A DNA stretch of 14,015 bases from an uncultured Bacteroidota bacterium (GTDB taxonomy: Bacteria > Bacteroidota > Bacteroidia > NS11-12g > UBA955). Below, one piece after another: positions 6,294 to 14,015 of this stretch. The stretch covers positions 1 to 14,015 of the forward strand of contig CAJBVU010000166.1 in assembly GCA_903959115.1 (NCBI GenBank), written 5' to 3'. Both the position numbers and the translations under genes were made by a program. Each line of letters opens with the position of its first letter. Position 1 is the stretch's first letter. The notes beneath the pieces are model-generated. The model was not told the origin of the DNA. It worked only from the letters and a program-made list of their open reading frames with translations, and made no database searches.

Positions 6294-9152
6294 ATGAAAA
6301 ACAATGTTTCTGAGCACATTCACCAGCCCGATGCCAATCAACCCAGCATCGAAATTTTGGGCGCTCGGGAACACAATTTAAAATCCATCGATCTAACCAT
6401 TCCAAGAAATAAACTCGTCGTTTTTACGGGACTTTCAGGATCTGGCAAAAGCTCGCTCGCATTCGACACCCTATTCGCTGAAGGTCAACGACGTTACCTA
6501 GAAAGTTTTAGCGCCTATGCCCGTCAGTTCATCGGCGATATGAAGCGCCCTGATGTCGATAAAGTGCGCGGCCTCAGCCCCGTAATCAGCATCGAACAAA
6601 AGACCGTTAGCAAAAACCCTAGAAGTACCGTGGGCACCGTTACGGAAGTCTATGATTTTCTGCGACTCCTTTTTGCCCGTGCTGGAGAAGCCGTGAGTTA
6701 CATCAGCGGTGAAAAAATGGTAAAACTTACCGAACAGCAAATCATGGATGCCATGGTGCAAAAGTTCGATACCCAGAAAGTTGCCATCCTCGCTCCAGTT
6801 GTGAAAGGACGTAAGGGAAATTACCGCGACCTATTTGAGCAAATCAAAAAGAAGGGCTATAACAAGGTTAGGGTGGATGGAAAAATCACCGACATTACAG
6901 GCAGCATGCAGGTGGATCGATATAAAATCCACGATATCGAAGTGGTGATAGATCGCTTGCAAGTGCAAAGTGGCTCTACGGGTAGACTTACCGAAAGTGT
7001 GAAAATTGCTATGAAAATGGGCAGTGGAAACATGATGGTCCTGGATGCCGACGATCAGCTTGTGCATTTTTCGCGTTTCTTGATGGACCCCATTAGTGGC
7101 CTCAGTTACGATGAACCCCAACCCAACTCCTTCTCATTCAATTCACCCTACGGCGCTTGTCCAACCTGCGAAGGCATGGGCGAAACTGCCGAGGTCAATA
7201 TCGATTTCATCATCCCCGATCGCAGCAAATCTATAAATCGCGGCGGAATCGTACCAATTGGTGAGCTCAGAGAAAACTGGACGTTTAGCCAACTTCGTGC
7301 CCTTGCAAAAGTGCTAGATTTTAGCCTCGCGGATCCAATCTCAAAACTCAGCGATCAACAAATTCAGTGCATACTGTATGGCTACGACGAACCCATCATG
7401 GTTAGTCACATCAACCATCAAGGTCAAAAGAAATCCTACGAATCTCAATACAAAGGGGTGGTTCATTATATCACGGAGAATTATTTTGAATCCGAGGACG
7501 ATAAACTGCGTCAGTGGGCAGAAGAATTCATGCACCAAAAGCCATGCGATACATGTCATGGAGCCAGATTGAAGCAAGAATCACTGCATTTTATTATCGC
7601 CGAAAACAACATCGCCCAGTTGAGTAACATGAATATTGATGTGCTCACAAACTGGTTCCACGCAGTACACGATAAACTCACGGAAAGACAAGCCACAATT
7701 GCCACTGAACTGATTAAGGAAATCAAAAGTCGTCTCGATTTCTTGGTAGGCGTTGGCCTTGGATACCTCACCCTAAATAGCCCCGCAAGAACTTTATCGG
7801 GCGGAGAAGCACAGCGTATTCGTTTGGCAACCCAAATTGGTAGCAAGCTAATGAATGTGCTTTATATATTGGATGAGCCGAGTATTGGATTGCATCAGCG
7901 CGACAATGAACGATTGATTCAGAGTTTGAGGGATCTGCGCGATATGGGCAATACGGTTTTAGTCGTAGAGCACGATAAGGACATGATGCTTGCCAGCGAT
8001 TGGTTGGTGGAGATTGGCCCAAATGCAGGCGTTCATGGCGGTCAGATCGTTGCCAGCGGTGAGGTCAAAGATTTTATTCAGTCCGATGCAATTACGGGAA
8101 AATACCTTCGCGGTGAAGACAGCATACCTGTCCCGGAAAAACGAAGAAAGGCATCAACAGAAAGACTCAAATTGAAAGGATGCACGGGCCATAACCTGAA
8201 AAATGTAGACTTAGAAATTCCGATTGGCTTATTTGTGGCAATTACCGGCGTTAGCGGTAGCGGTAAATCCAGTCTGATCAACGAAACCCTATTCACTGCA
8301 GCACACAATAAAGTCTATGCTTCCAGCTATAAGCCCTTACCATTTAAAAGCATTGATGGGTTGGATCACATCGACAAGGTAATACGTATCGACCAGAGTC
8401 CTATTGGACGTACGCCAAGGAGCAATCCGGCTACTTATGTGGGTGTATTTCAAGAAATTCGCAACCTTTTCACCAACTTACCGGAAGCAAAAATCCGCGG
8501 ATACAAGCCTGGAAGATTCAGCTTTAATGTCAAAGGAGGTCGATGTGAAGCCTGCGGCGGCGGCGGAAAAAAGGTCATCGAAATGAACTTCCTTCCTGAT
8601 GTTGAAGTCCTGTGCGATGAATGCCAAGGCAAACGCTACAACCGTGAAACCCTGGAAGTACGATACAAAGGCAAAAGCATCAACGATGTCTTAGAAATGT
8701 CGATCGATACCGCAGTAGACTTCTTTGAGAACATTCCATTAATCCAGCGCAAAGTGAAAACAATGCAAGACGTGGGTTTGGGTTACCTCACCTTAGGCCA
8801 GTCGAGCACAACCATCAGCGGTGGAGAGGCACAGCGTGTGAAACTTTCAACCGAATTGAGCAAACGCGATACAGGGAAGACCCTCTACATATTGGATGAG
8901 CCAACAACGGGACTTCACTTCAACGATATCAAACAGTTGCTTGGCGTATTGAACATTTTGGTAGACAAAGGCAACACAATTGTTGTCATTGAGCATAATA
9001 TGGACGTGATTAAGGTGGCGGACTGGGTTGTTGACATTGGACCTGAGGGTGGATCAGGTGGTGGCGAGATATTGGTATCGGGCACACCGGAACAGGTGGC
9101 AAAACATAAAGAAAGCCATACCGGCCGATTCCTGAAAATGGAATTAAAATAA
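6294..9152 (+). CDS. uvrA: Excinuclease ABC subunit A (UvrA)
   Basis: DNA-damage recognition ATPase of nucleotide excision repair; as a dimer it finds lesions and loads UvrB. The 952-residue protein has the full tandem ABC layout: Walker A GLSGSGKS at 46-53 and GVSGSGKS at 652-659, two ABC signatures (LSGGEAQRIRLA and ISGGEAQRVKLS), and Walker B/D-loop segments ILDEPSIGLHQRDNE and ILDEPTTGLHFNDI. Zinc-binding cysteine pairs are intact: CPTC (C289/C292) with CDTC (C418/C421), and CEAC (C751/C754) with CDEC (C774/C777). The motif RIDQSPIGRTPRSNPATY is near-identical to the family's. I chose the ATG at 6294; an in-frame TTG at 6276 would place the promoter element inside the gene. No truncation or unusual residue was noted. 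uvrB and uvrC are not in the window. Confidence 0.98.
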   Translation: MKNNVSEHIHQPDANQPSIEILGAREHNLKSIDLTIPRNKLVVFTGLSGSGKSSLAFDTLFAEGQRRYLESFSAYARQFIGDMKRPDVDKVRGLSPVISIEQKTVSKNPRSTVGTVTEVYDFLRLLFARAGEAVSYISGEKMVKLTEQQIMDAMVQKFDTQKVAILAPVVKGRKGNYRDLFEQIKKKGYNKVRVDGKITDITGSMQVDRYKIHDIEVVIDRLQVQSGSTGRLTESVKIAMKMGSGNMMVLDADDQLVHFSRFLMDPISGLSYDEPQPNSFSFNSPYGACPTCEGMGETAEVNIDFIIPDRSKSINRGGIVPIGELRENWTFSQLRALAKVLDFSLADPISKLSDQQIQCILYGYDEPIMVSHINHQGQKKSYESQYKGVVHYITENYFESEDDKLRQWAEEFMHQKPCDTCHGARLKQESLHFIIAENNIAQLSNMNIDVLTNWFHAVHDKLTERQATIATELIKEIKSRLDFLVGVGLGYLTLNSPARTLSGGEAQRIRLATQIGSKLMNVLYILDEPSIGLHQRDNERLIQSLRDLRDMGNTVLVVEHDKDMMLASDWLVEIGPNAGVHGGQIVASGEVKDFIQSDAITGKYLRGEDSIPVPEKRRKASTERLKLKGCTGHNLKNVDLEIPIGLFVAITGVSGSGKSSLINETLFTAAHNKVYASSYKPLPFKSIDGLDHIDKVIRIDQSPIGRTPRSNPATYVGVFQEIRNLFTNLPEAKIRGYKPGRFSFNVKGGRCEACGGGGKKVIEMNFLPDVEVLCDECQGKRYNRETLEVRYKGKSINDVLEMSIDTAVDFFENIPLIQRKVKTMQDVGLGYLTLGQSSTTISGGEAQRVKLSTELSKRDTGKTLYILDEPTTGLHFNDIKQLLGVLNILVDKGNTIVVIEHNMDVIKVADWVVDIGPEGGSGGGEILVSGTPEQVAKHKESHTGRFLKMELK

Positions 9153-9173
9153 GGTAAAACCCAAGTTGCGTTG

Positions 9174-9181
9174 TATTTTTG
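9174..9181 (+). promoter_or_regulatory. Bacteroidota -7 promoter element for purB
   Basis: TATTTTTG matches TAnnTTTG exactly and is followed by CAGA and the purB ATG at 9186. No -33 TTG was found at 17-21 bases upstream, where the sequence is the end of uvrA, so this rests on the -7 element and its match in layout to lipB and uvrA. Confidence 0.5.
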
Positions 9182-9185
9182 CAGA

Positions 9186-10544
9186 ATGGATGCCAGCCCT
9201 CTGTATGCAATTTCACCCGTAGACGGTAGATATGCCGGCGGAACTAAAGATTTAAAACGATATTATTCAGAAGCCGGACTCATTCAATACCGCATCCGCG
9301 TTGAGGTCGCCTATCTTTTTGCCTTGGCAAAGGTGATTCCAAATGTAGATTGGAGCGAACTCCTCAAACATCAAAACACACTTACAAGTTGGTGCGAAAA
9401 TCTTCCCGAAGTCGACGTTCAGCGGGTAAAAACCATCGAAAAGACAACCAACCACGACGTTAAAGCGGTTGAATATTGCATCAAAGAGAAAATGGATGCC
9501 TTGGGTTTACAGGCATACAAGGAATGGGTTCACTTTGGCCTTACCTCTCAAGACATCAACAACACTGCGATTCCTTTGAGTTTTAAAGAAGCGAGCAATG
9601 CTGTGATGCTGCCTGCCCTTGACGAAGTAATTCAAATACTAATATCTCAATCACAGGCTTGGAAAGATATTCCATTATTGGCCAAGACCCACGGTCAACC
9701 CGCCTCTCCTACCCGTTTGGGCAAGGAATGGTATGTGTTCGTAGCTCGTTTGGAAGGTCAAATCAACTTATTGTCTAAACTCCCATATTCCGCCAAATTT
9801 GGAGGAGCAACAGGTAATTACAATGCCCATCACGTAGCTTTCCCTGATACGGATTGGTTGGCATTTGGCGACAAATTTGTGGGTGAGGATTTGGGCTTGT
9901 ATCGCGTGCCGTTTACTACGCAGATTGAACCTTACGATTTCTTGGCGGCCCAGTTTGATAATTGGAAGCGCATTAATACGATATTAATTGATTTTTCGCG
10001 CGACGTTTGGACCTATGTGAGCATGGACTACTTCAAACAGAGAATCAAAGAAGGTGAAGTGGGATCTAGTGCGATGCCACATAAGGTTAACCCTATCGAC
10101 TTTGAAAATGCAGAAGGAAACTTAGGCATTGCCAACGCATTGTTTGAGCATTTGTCGGCTAAATTACCCGTTTCTCGTTTACAAAGAGACCTTACCGACA
10201 GCACCGTTTTGCGTAACATTGGCGTCCCATTCGCACACACAATAATTGCTTTGAACAGCTTAATCAAAGGATTGAATAAATTGGTTCTAAACGAAGCGGC
10301 CTTAGAAGCAGACTTGAATAGCAACTGGGCAGTGGTGGCTGAAGCCATTCAAACCATCTTAAGGCGCGAGGGCTATCCCAATCCTTATGAGGCATTGAAA
10401 GCGCTAACCCGAACACACAGTAAAATCACTGCCGAAAGCATCGCCGATTTCATTAACCAACTGGATATTACAGACGCTGTAAAAAATGAGCTCAGACAAA
10501 TCACCCCGTATAACTATACTGGAACGCATCCGAACTTGGATTGA
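9186..10544 (+). CDS. purB: Adenylosuccinate lyase
   Basis: Cytoplasmic homotetrameric lyase that releases fumarate at two purine steps: SAICAR to AICAR, and adenylosuccinate to AMP. The 452-residue protein begins MDASPLYAISPVDGRYAG, as in the group of PurB that includes the E. coli enzyme. Other conserved segments are TTNHDVKAVEY, FGLTSQDINNTAIP, KTHGQPASPTRLGKEW with catalytic histidine H169, and the fumarase/aspartase-superfamily signature GSSAMPHKVNPIDFENAEGN, with the catalytic-loop serines S294/S295. I chose the ATG at 9186 over an in-frame TTG at 9171 because the TTG would overlap the promoter element. The last 59 bases are shared with the next gene in another frame. Confidence 0.97.
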   Translation: MDASPLYAISPVDGRYAGGTKDLKRYYSEAGLIQYRIRVEVAYLFALAKVIPNVDWSELLKHQNTLTSWCENLPEVDVQRVKTIEKTTNHDVKAVEYCIKEKMDALGLQAYKEWVHFGLTSQDINNTAIPLSFKEASNAVMLPALDEVIQILISQSQAWKDIPLLAKTHGQPASPTRLGKEWYVFVARLEGQINLLSKLPYSAKFGGATGNYNAHHVAFPDTDWLAFGDKFVGEDLGLYRVPFTTQIEPYDFLAAQFDNWKRINTILIDFSRDVWTYVSMDYFKQRIKEGEVGSSAMPHKVNPIDFENAEGNLGIANALFEHLSAKLPVSRLQRDLTDSTVLRNIGVPFAHTIIALNSLIKGLNKLVLNEAALEADLNSNWAVVAEAIQTILRREGYPNPYEALKALTRTHSKITAESIADFINQLDITDAVKNELRQITPYNYTGTHPNLD

Positions 10545-12684
10545 TTTTCTTTGGCAGTGGCTCACCGATCCAAATCGGGGATTCAAATGGCTTAAGAAAA
10601 CATCATGGTTTGCTGGGATTGGTTTTACTATATTTTTAATCGTTTGGCTTTCATGCAGAGGTCTTCTCCTCAACTGGGCTTTCAACAAGGCCGTAGTAAA
10701 ATTGGAGAAAAAAGGCTATTCACTCACCTGTCAAGAAAAAGGCTTCACATGGCTGTTTGGGGTTCATTTGAAAGGCATTTCACTCAATTACAATCAACAG
10801 ATTCCAACGCCAAACGATACGCTTCCTCTAGCGCAAAAATCAATCTATAAGTCACTTCCAAAAGTACCGGTTTTTGCCTGCGATGATTTGGCCATCGGAC
10901 TAAACATCTGGAAATTTTGGGATATCGGTTTATCAGGTTTCGAAACGGAACAACTTTCCTTGAACCTTGTAAACCTCCCCGATTACTGCAATTATTGTGG
11001 TTTGATGGGTAGCGACGAAAAACCCGATGAAAAGACGAAACCTAACAAAGACCCCATCGTAAGTCTATTTAGACAACTCGAATCGTATATCGGCAAGGCT
11101 CCCAATCACCTTGAAATGCGCCAAACCCAAATGGCACTGACAGATACCACCGGTACTTTCTCTCTCCAATTGCCCAATACACTTTTCAAACACAAAGAAC
11201 TGTCGATGCAGTTGCTCGCGACAAGCGAAAAAATCACCACCGAAAAGGAGAAAAAAGAATATCGAAGACGAAGAAAATCAGACGTCGACACCCTACCCGC
11301 TACCACCACAAAATCAATTGAGTTTGTATTGCAGGGCGATATCGACAAAGACGATCTTACCGGTCACGTGACAATAACGCCGAGTAAAAACCAAAAATTC
11401 GTCTCTATCCCATTGGTATTAAATGGCTTGGGATTCCAAAAAGCCGATTTCGAGGTCAACGAATTGGGTGAGTCATTTGGTGCAATCCATGCCGATTTAC
11501 GCGGTGGATTTGTAGGTTTGCAGGTAAACGACGAAAGGATTTCTGATACGCTGGTTCAAGTGGACTCTGCCAACGGTAGGTTTGTTTGCGATATTAAAGA
11601 TGGATTTTTTGAACTCGACAGTCAGAGTTCCGTACAGATAAACCACATCAACGCCAACGTTTTCGCCCAATACCAAGGAGGAAACAACCCCAAATACGCT
11701 TTTAACATTTACATGCCTCGACTCAAGGCGAACGATTTTTTTGCCAGTTTACCCGTTGGCCTTTTCCGCAACATCGGGATACCCCAGGCCACCGGAACCC
11801 TTGAATATCGATTCCAGTTTGCCATGGAGCATGAAAAACCCCGCGATTGTATCTTGGAGAGCAAAATGTGGCCCAGTAAGGATTTTACAATCGTGAAATG
11901 GGGAAATGTGGACCCTCGGATCATGAACGGTGAGTTCACTTATACCTATTGGGAAAAAGGCGAAGTGGTTGCCCGTTTTCAGGTAGGTGAATCGAATGGA
12001 AATTATACTCGAATCGACAATATCAGTCAGGATCTTACGCGATGTGTGATGCGCAGCGAAGACCCCGATTTTTATCATCACCAAGGGTTTTATATGGATG
12101 CATTTCGCTCAAGTATCGCCCAGAACTACAAGCAAAAGCGATTCGCGCGCGGGGGTTCTACCATTTCGATGCAGTTGGTAAAGAACGTGTTCCTTGGCAG
12201 AAGAAAAACCATCGCCAGAAAAGTAGAAGAAATTCTACTGACCTGGTTGATGGAACGACGTGGATTGGTTTCAAAATCCCGCCTTCTGGAAGTCTATTTG
12301 AATGTAATTGAATGGGGTCCTGGCATTTTTGGGGTGACCGAAGCGTCGCGATTCTATTTCCATAAGAACCCGAGCGATCTAAACTTAGGCGAATGTACCT
12401 TCCTTGCTAGCATCATTCCGATGCCTAAAAAAGTGCGGTGGTTTTTGGATTCAAATGGATGCGTTCGCGGAAATAATGGTCATTTCAGTGCATTACGACG
12501 TCGATTACTGGCCAAAGACTCCGGAACAATCGACACCGCCATATTTAAAGTGTGTATTCATCCCGATGCTTGGGCTCGACTCAAAGGCCCTGCTAAGAAG
12601 CGAGAAACCACTGAGATTCCTGACGAAGTATCAGAAGAAGGTGAATTGCCTTTGGAAGCCATCGAACAGGACGAACACGATTAA
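10486..12684 (+). CDS. GT51 peptidoglycan glycosyltransferase (transglycosylase-only) with long N-terminal ectodomain
   Basis: A 732-residue membrane protein predicted to polymerise lipid II into glycan strands. One transmembrane helix (about 41-62, WFAGIGFTIFLIVWLSC) leaves the rest periplasmic. Residues about 65-500 are a beta-rich region of uncertain family; its opening resembles AsmA-type proteins, and it holds a very basic patch (KEKKEYRRRRK, near 255). The C-terminal GT51 domain (about 505-690) has its key motifs: SEDPDFYHHQGF with catalytic glutamate E525, RGGSTISMQLVKNVFLG, ARKVEEILLTWLMER, and LLEVYLNVIEWGPGIFGV. No transpeptidase SxxK domain follows; the protein ends in an acidic tail. 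It is far longer than classic monofunctional MtgA (about 240 residues). The ATG at 10486 is the only ATG, GTG or TTG in frame before the membrane helix, which forces a 59-base overlap with purB. Confidence 0.88.
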   Translation: MSSDKSPRITILERIRTWIDFLWQWLTDPNRGFKWLKKTSWFAGIGFTIFLIVWLSCRGLLLNWAFNKAVVKLEKKGYSLTCQEKGFTWLFGVHLKGISLNYNQQIPTPNDTLPLAQKSIYKSLPKVPVFACDDLAIGLNIWKFWDIGLSGFETEQLSLNLVNLPDYCNYCGLMGSDEKPDEKTKPNKDPIVSLFRQLESYIGKAPNHLEMRQTQMALTDTTGTFSLQLPNTLFKHKELSMQLLATSEKITTEKEKKEYRRRRKSDVDTLPATTTKSIEFVLQGDIDKDDLTGHVTITPSKNQKFVSIPLVLNGLGFQKADFEVNELGESFGAIHADLRGGFVGLQVNDERISDTLVQVDSANGRFVCDIKDGFFELDSQSSVQINHINANVFAQYQGGNNPKYAFNIYMPRLKANDFFASLPVGLFRNIGIPQATGTLEYRFQFAMEHEKPRDCILESKMWPSKDFTIVKWGNVDPRIMNGEFTYTYWEKGEVVARFQVGESNGNYTRIDNISQDLTRCVMRSEDPDFYHHQGFYMDAFRSSIAQNYKQKRFARGGSTISMQLVKNVFLGRRKTIARKVEEILLTWLMERRGLVSKSRLLEVYLNVIEWGPGIFGVTEASRFYFHKNPSDLNLGECTFLASIIPMPKKVRWFLDSNGCVRGNNGHFSALRRRLLAKDSGTIDTAIFKVCIHPDAWARLKGPAKKRETTEIPDEVSEEGELPLEAIEQDEHD

Positions 12685-12712
12685 TCCGTCAAATTGTCCA
12701 TTAAATCAGTGC

Positions 12713-12730
12713 CCCATCCCACTCGATGGG
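12713..12730. repeat. Short inverted repeat (hairpin) between the GT51 gene and clpB
   Basis: CCCATC and GATGGG form a 6-bp stem with a 6-base loop (CCACTC), starting 28 bases after the GT51 stop. No T-run follows it, so it is not a canonical intrinsic terminator. It may be a weak transcription boundary, a site acting on clpB, or chance. Confidence 0.35.
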
Positions 12731-12740
12731 TGTCATTCTG

Positions 12741-12766
12741 TCTACAATAGTCCTAGAATCTACAAT
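12741..12766. repeat. Direct repeat TCTACAAT x2 upstream of clpB
   Basis: TCTACAAT occurs at 12741-12748 and again at 12759-12766, 18 bases apart start to start, 30 bases before the clpB start codon. Two copies at just under two helical turns could be a regulator site, but eight bases repeated twice is modest evidence. No CIRCE element is visible. Confidence 0.3.
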
Positions 12767-12795
12767 GGAATCCGATTTGACAGCATTGGAGCATC

Positions 12796-14015
12796 ATGAA
12801 TTTACAACAATTTACCATCAAAGCACAGGACACATTGTCAAAGGCTCAGCAGCTGGTGATCGCCAACAAGCAACAGGCGATGGAACCGGTTCACTTGCTA
12901 GCCGCCATGATTACGGACGATGAGGAAACCCTGCAGTTTATCGCTGGAAAGCTAGGTGCGAACCTCTCTCGCATTGAACAAGCCGTAAATGCTTCGATAC
13001 AAGGTCTTCCCAAAGTTGAGGGCGGACAAGTATATTTATCACAAGCCCTGAATTCCGTAACCACTGCCGCTGAAAAAGCGATGGGTGAAATGAAGGACGA
13101 ATTCGTAACCAATGAACATTTGCTGTTGGGGATTCTGGAGGGAAAAGACGCCGCATCAAATATATTAAAGGACTCAGGTATCAAACGCGCGGATCTCGTG
13201 AAAGCGATTCTAGCCTTGCGCGGTGGAAACAAGGTAAATTCTCAAACCGACGAAAATCAGTTTAATTCCCTTAAAAAATTCGCACTTAACCTCAACCAAA
13301 TGGCCAGAGAGGGAAAGTTGGACCCCGTAATTGGCAGAGACGATGAAATACGTCGCGTACTACAAATTTTATCCCGCCGTACCAAAAATAACCCCGTATT
13401 GATTGGTGAACCTGGCGTGGGTAAAACCGCCATTGCCGAAGGTTTGGCGATGCGTATCATACGCGGCGATGTCCCTGAAAACTTAAAATCCAAAGTAATT
13501 TACAGTTTGGATTTGGGCGCCTTGGTTGCGGGTGCCAAATACAAAGGAGAATTTGAAGAACGCCTTAAATCCGTAGTGAAAGAAGTGACGGGTGCCGCGG
13601 GTGAAGTAGTTCTTTTTATTGATGAGATTCACACCTTGGTAGGTGCCGGACGTAGTGACGGTGCTATGGATGCGGCAAACATCTTAAAACCCGCTTTGGC
13701 AAGGGGTGAACTTCGCGCCATTGGCGCTACTACCCTCGCCGAATATCAAAAGTACATCGAGACCGACAAAGCCTTAGAACGTCGTTTCCAAAAAGTATTG
13801 GTAGAAGAACCCGATACCCAAGAAGCCATTTCCATTTTGCGTGGCTTGAAAGAGCGATATGAGGTGCATCATAAAGTACGTATTAAGGACGAAGCCATCA
13901 TTTCTGCTGTGGAGATGAGTCAGCGTTATATCAATGATCGTTTTTTGCCAGACAAAGCCATCGATTTATTGGATGAAGCTGCGTCTAAGCTCCGTCTAGA
14001 AATGGATTCTGTGCC
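12796..14015 (+). CDS. clpB: ATP-dependent chaperone ClpB (protein disaggregase), N-terminal 406 residues; runs off window
   Basis: Hexameric AAA+ disaggregase that, with DnaK, threads aggregated proteins through its pore. The visible part holds the Clp N-domain (MNLQQFTIKAQDTLSKAQQL to about residue 145, two helical repeats) and most of the first ATPase domain: DPVIGRDDEIRRVLQILSRR, Walker A GEPGVGKT (204-211), pore-loop region GAKYKGEFEERLK, Walker B VVLFIDE (D276, E277), GRSDGAMDAANILKPALARG, and the sensor/arginine-finger region GATTLAEYQKY...ALERRFQ. It is ClpB rather than ClpC or ClpA because of the DGAMDAANILKP motif and N-domain. The coiled-coil M domain and second ATPase ring lie beyond the edge. 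A GGAG at 12788-12791, four bases before the ATG, is one of the few Shine-Dalgarno-like sequences in the window. Confidence 0.96.
   Translation, partial: MNLQQFTIKAQDTLSKAQQLVIANKQQAMEPVHLLAAMITDDEETLQFIAGKLGANLSRIEQAVNASIQGLPKVEGGQVYLSQALNSVTTAAEKAMGEMKDEFVTNEHLLLGILEGKDAASNILKDSGIKRADLVKAILALRGGNKVNSQTDENQFNSLKKFALNLNQMAREGKLDPVIGRDDEIRRVLQILSRRTKNNPVLIGEPGVGKTAIAEGLAMRIIRGDVPENLKSKVIYSLDLGALVAGAKYKGEFEERLKSVVKEVTGAAGEVVLFIDEIHTLVGAGRSDGAMDAANILKPALARGELRAIGATTLAEYQKYIETDKALERRFQKVLVEEPDTQEAISILRGLKERYEVHHKVRIKDEAIISAVEMSQRYINDRFLPDKAIDLLDEAASKLRLEMDSV

Noticed and set aside
6058..6405. Proline-rich open frame on the minus strand opposite the TPM glycine-rich tail
   Set aside because: It is the antisense image of the GGC/GGT glycine codons and runs across the uvrA promoter and start; no recognisable domain.
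12712..12719. CCCCATCC before clpB resembling the -10 box of an enterobacterial heat-shock (RpoH) promoter
   Set aside because: No matching CTTGAA -35 box at the right distance, most bases belong to the hairpin, and Bacteroidota generally lack that sigma factor system.
12772..12779. CCGATTTG upstream of clpB as a -7 promoter element
   Set aside because: It keeps TTTG but lacks the TA that defines the consensus, so support is insufficient.
1..14015. CRISPR, insertion sequence, prophage, toxin-antitoxin or defence island
   Set aside because: Nearly all sequence is accounted for by recognisable housekeeping or envelope genes; I saw no transposase, integrase or long repeats.

Overview
This window reads as ordinary chromosome from a member of the Bacteroidota. 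The evidence is a secreted protease with a type IX secretion C-terminal sorting domain, several exact or near TAnnTTTG promoter elements (the Bacteroidota -7 consensus), very sparse Shine-Dalgarno sequences, and a LemA-TPM-TPM gene triad common in that phylum. I cannot place it below phylum. Base composition looks even throughout. I see no insertion sequence, prophage, CRISPR array, tRNA or rRNA.

Layout. The left 3.6 kb is on the minus strand and reads yraN (endonuclease-like UPF0102 protein), then a secreted M43-type metalloprotease, then topA (DNA topoisomerase I, cut by the window's left edge). From 3657 everything is on the plus strand. First comes a tight four-gene run, lipB (octanoyltransferase), lemA and two TPM-domain genes. 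Then uvrA (excision nuclease ATPase) and purB (adenylosuccinate lyase), each with its own promoter-like element. A large GT51 peptidoglycan glycosyltransferase follows, whose start lies inside purB. Last is clpB (disaggregase), cut by the right edge. Coding density is very high: the longest gene-free stretch is about 110 bases, before clpB, and many neighbours overlap or are separated by 2-3 bases.

How the genes relate. Most are housekeeping genes (lipoylation, repair, purine synthesis, topology, proteostasis) and do not form one pathway. The envelope-related ones are the secreted protease, the lemA-TPM-TPM triad and the GT51 enzyme with its long ectodomain. I found no convincing new defence, mobile or signalling system. 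The most unusual signals are: (i) TAnnTTTG elements 4-9 bases from start codons at four genes, implying leaderless or ultra-short-leader mRNAs; (ii) a GT51 enzyme with no transpeptidase but about 460 residues of poorly recognised, possibly AsmA-like sequence; (iii) a secreted protease gene ending 3 bases before topA.
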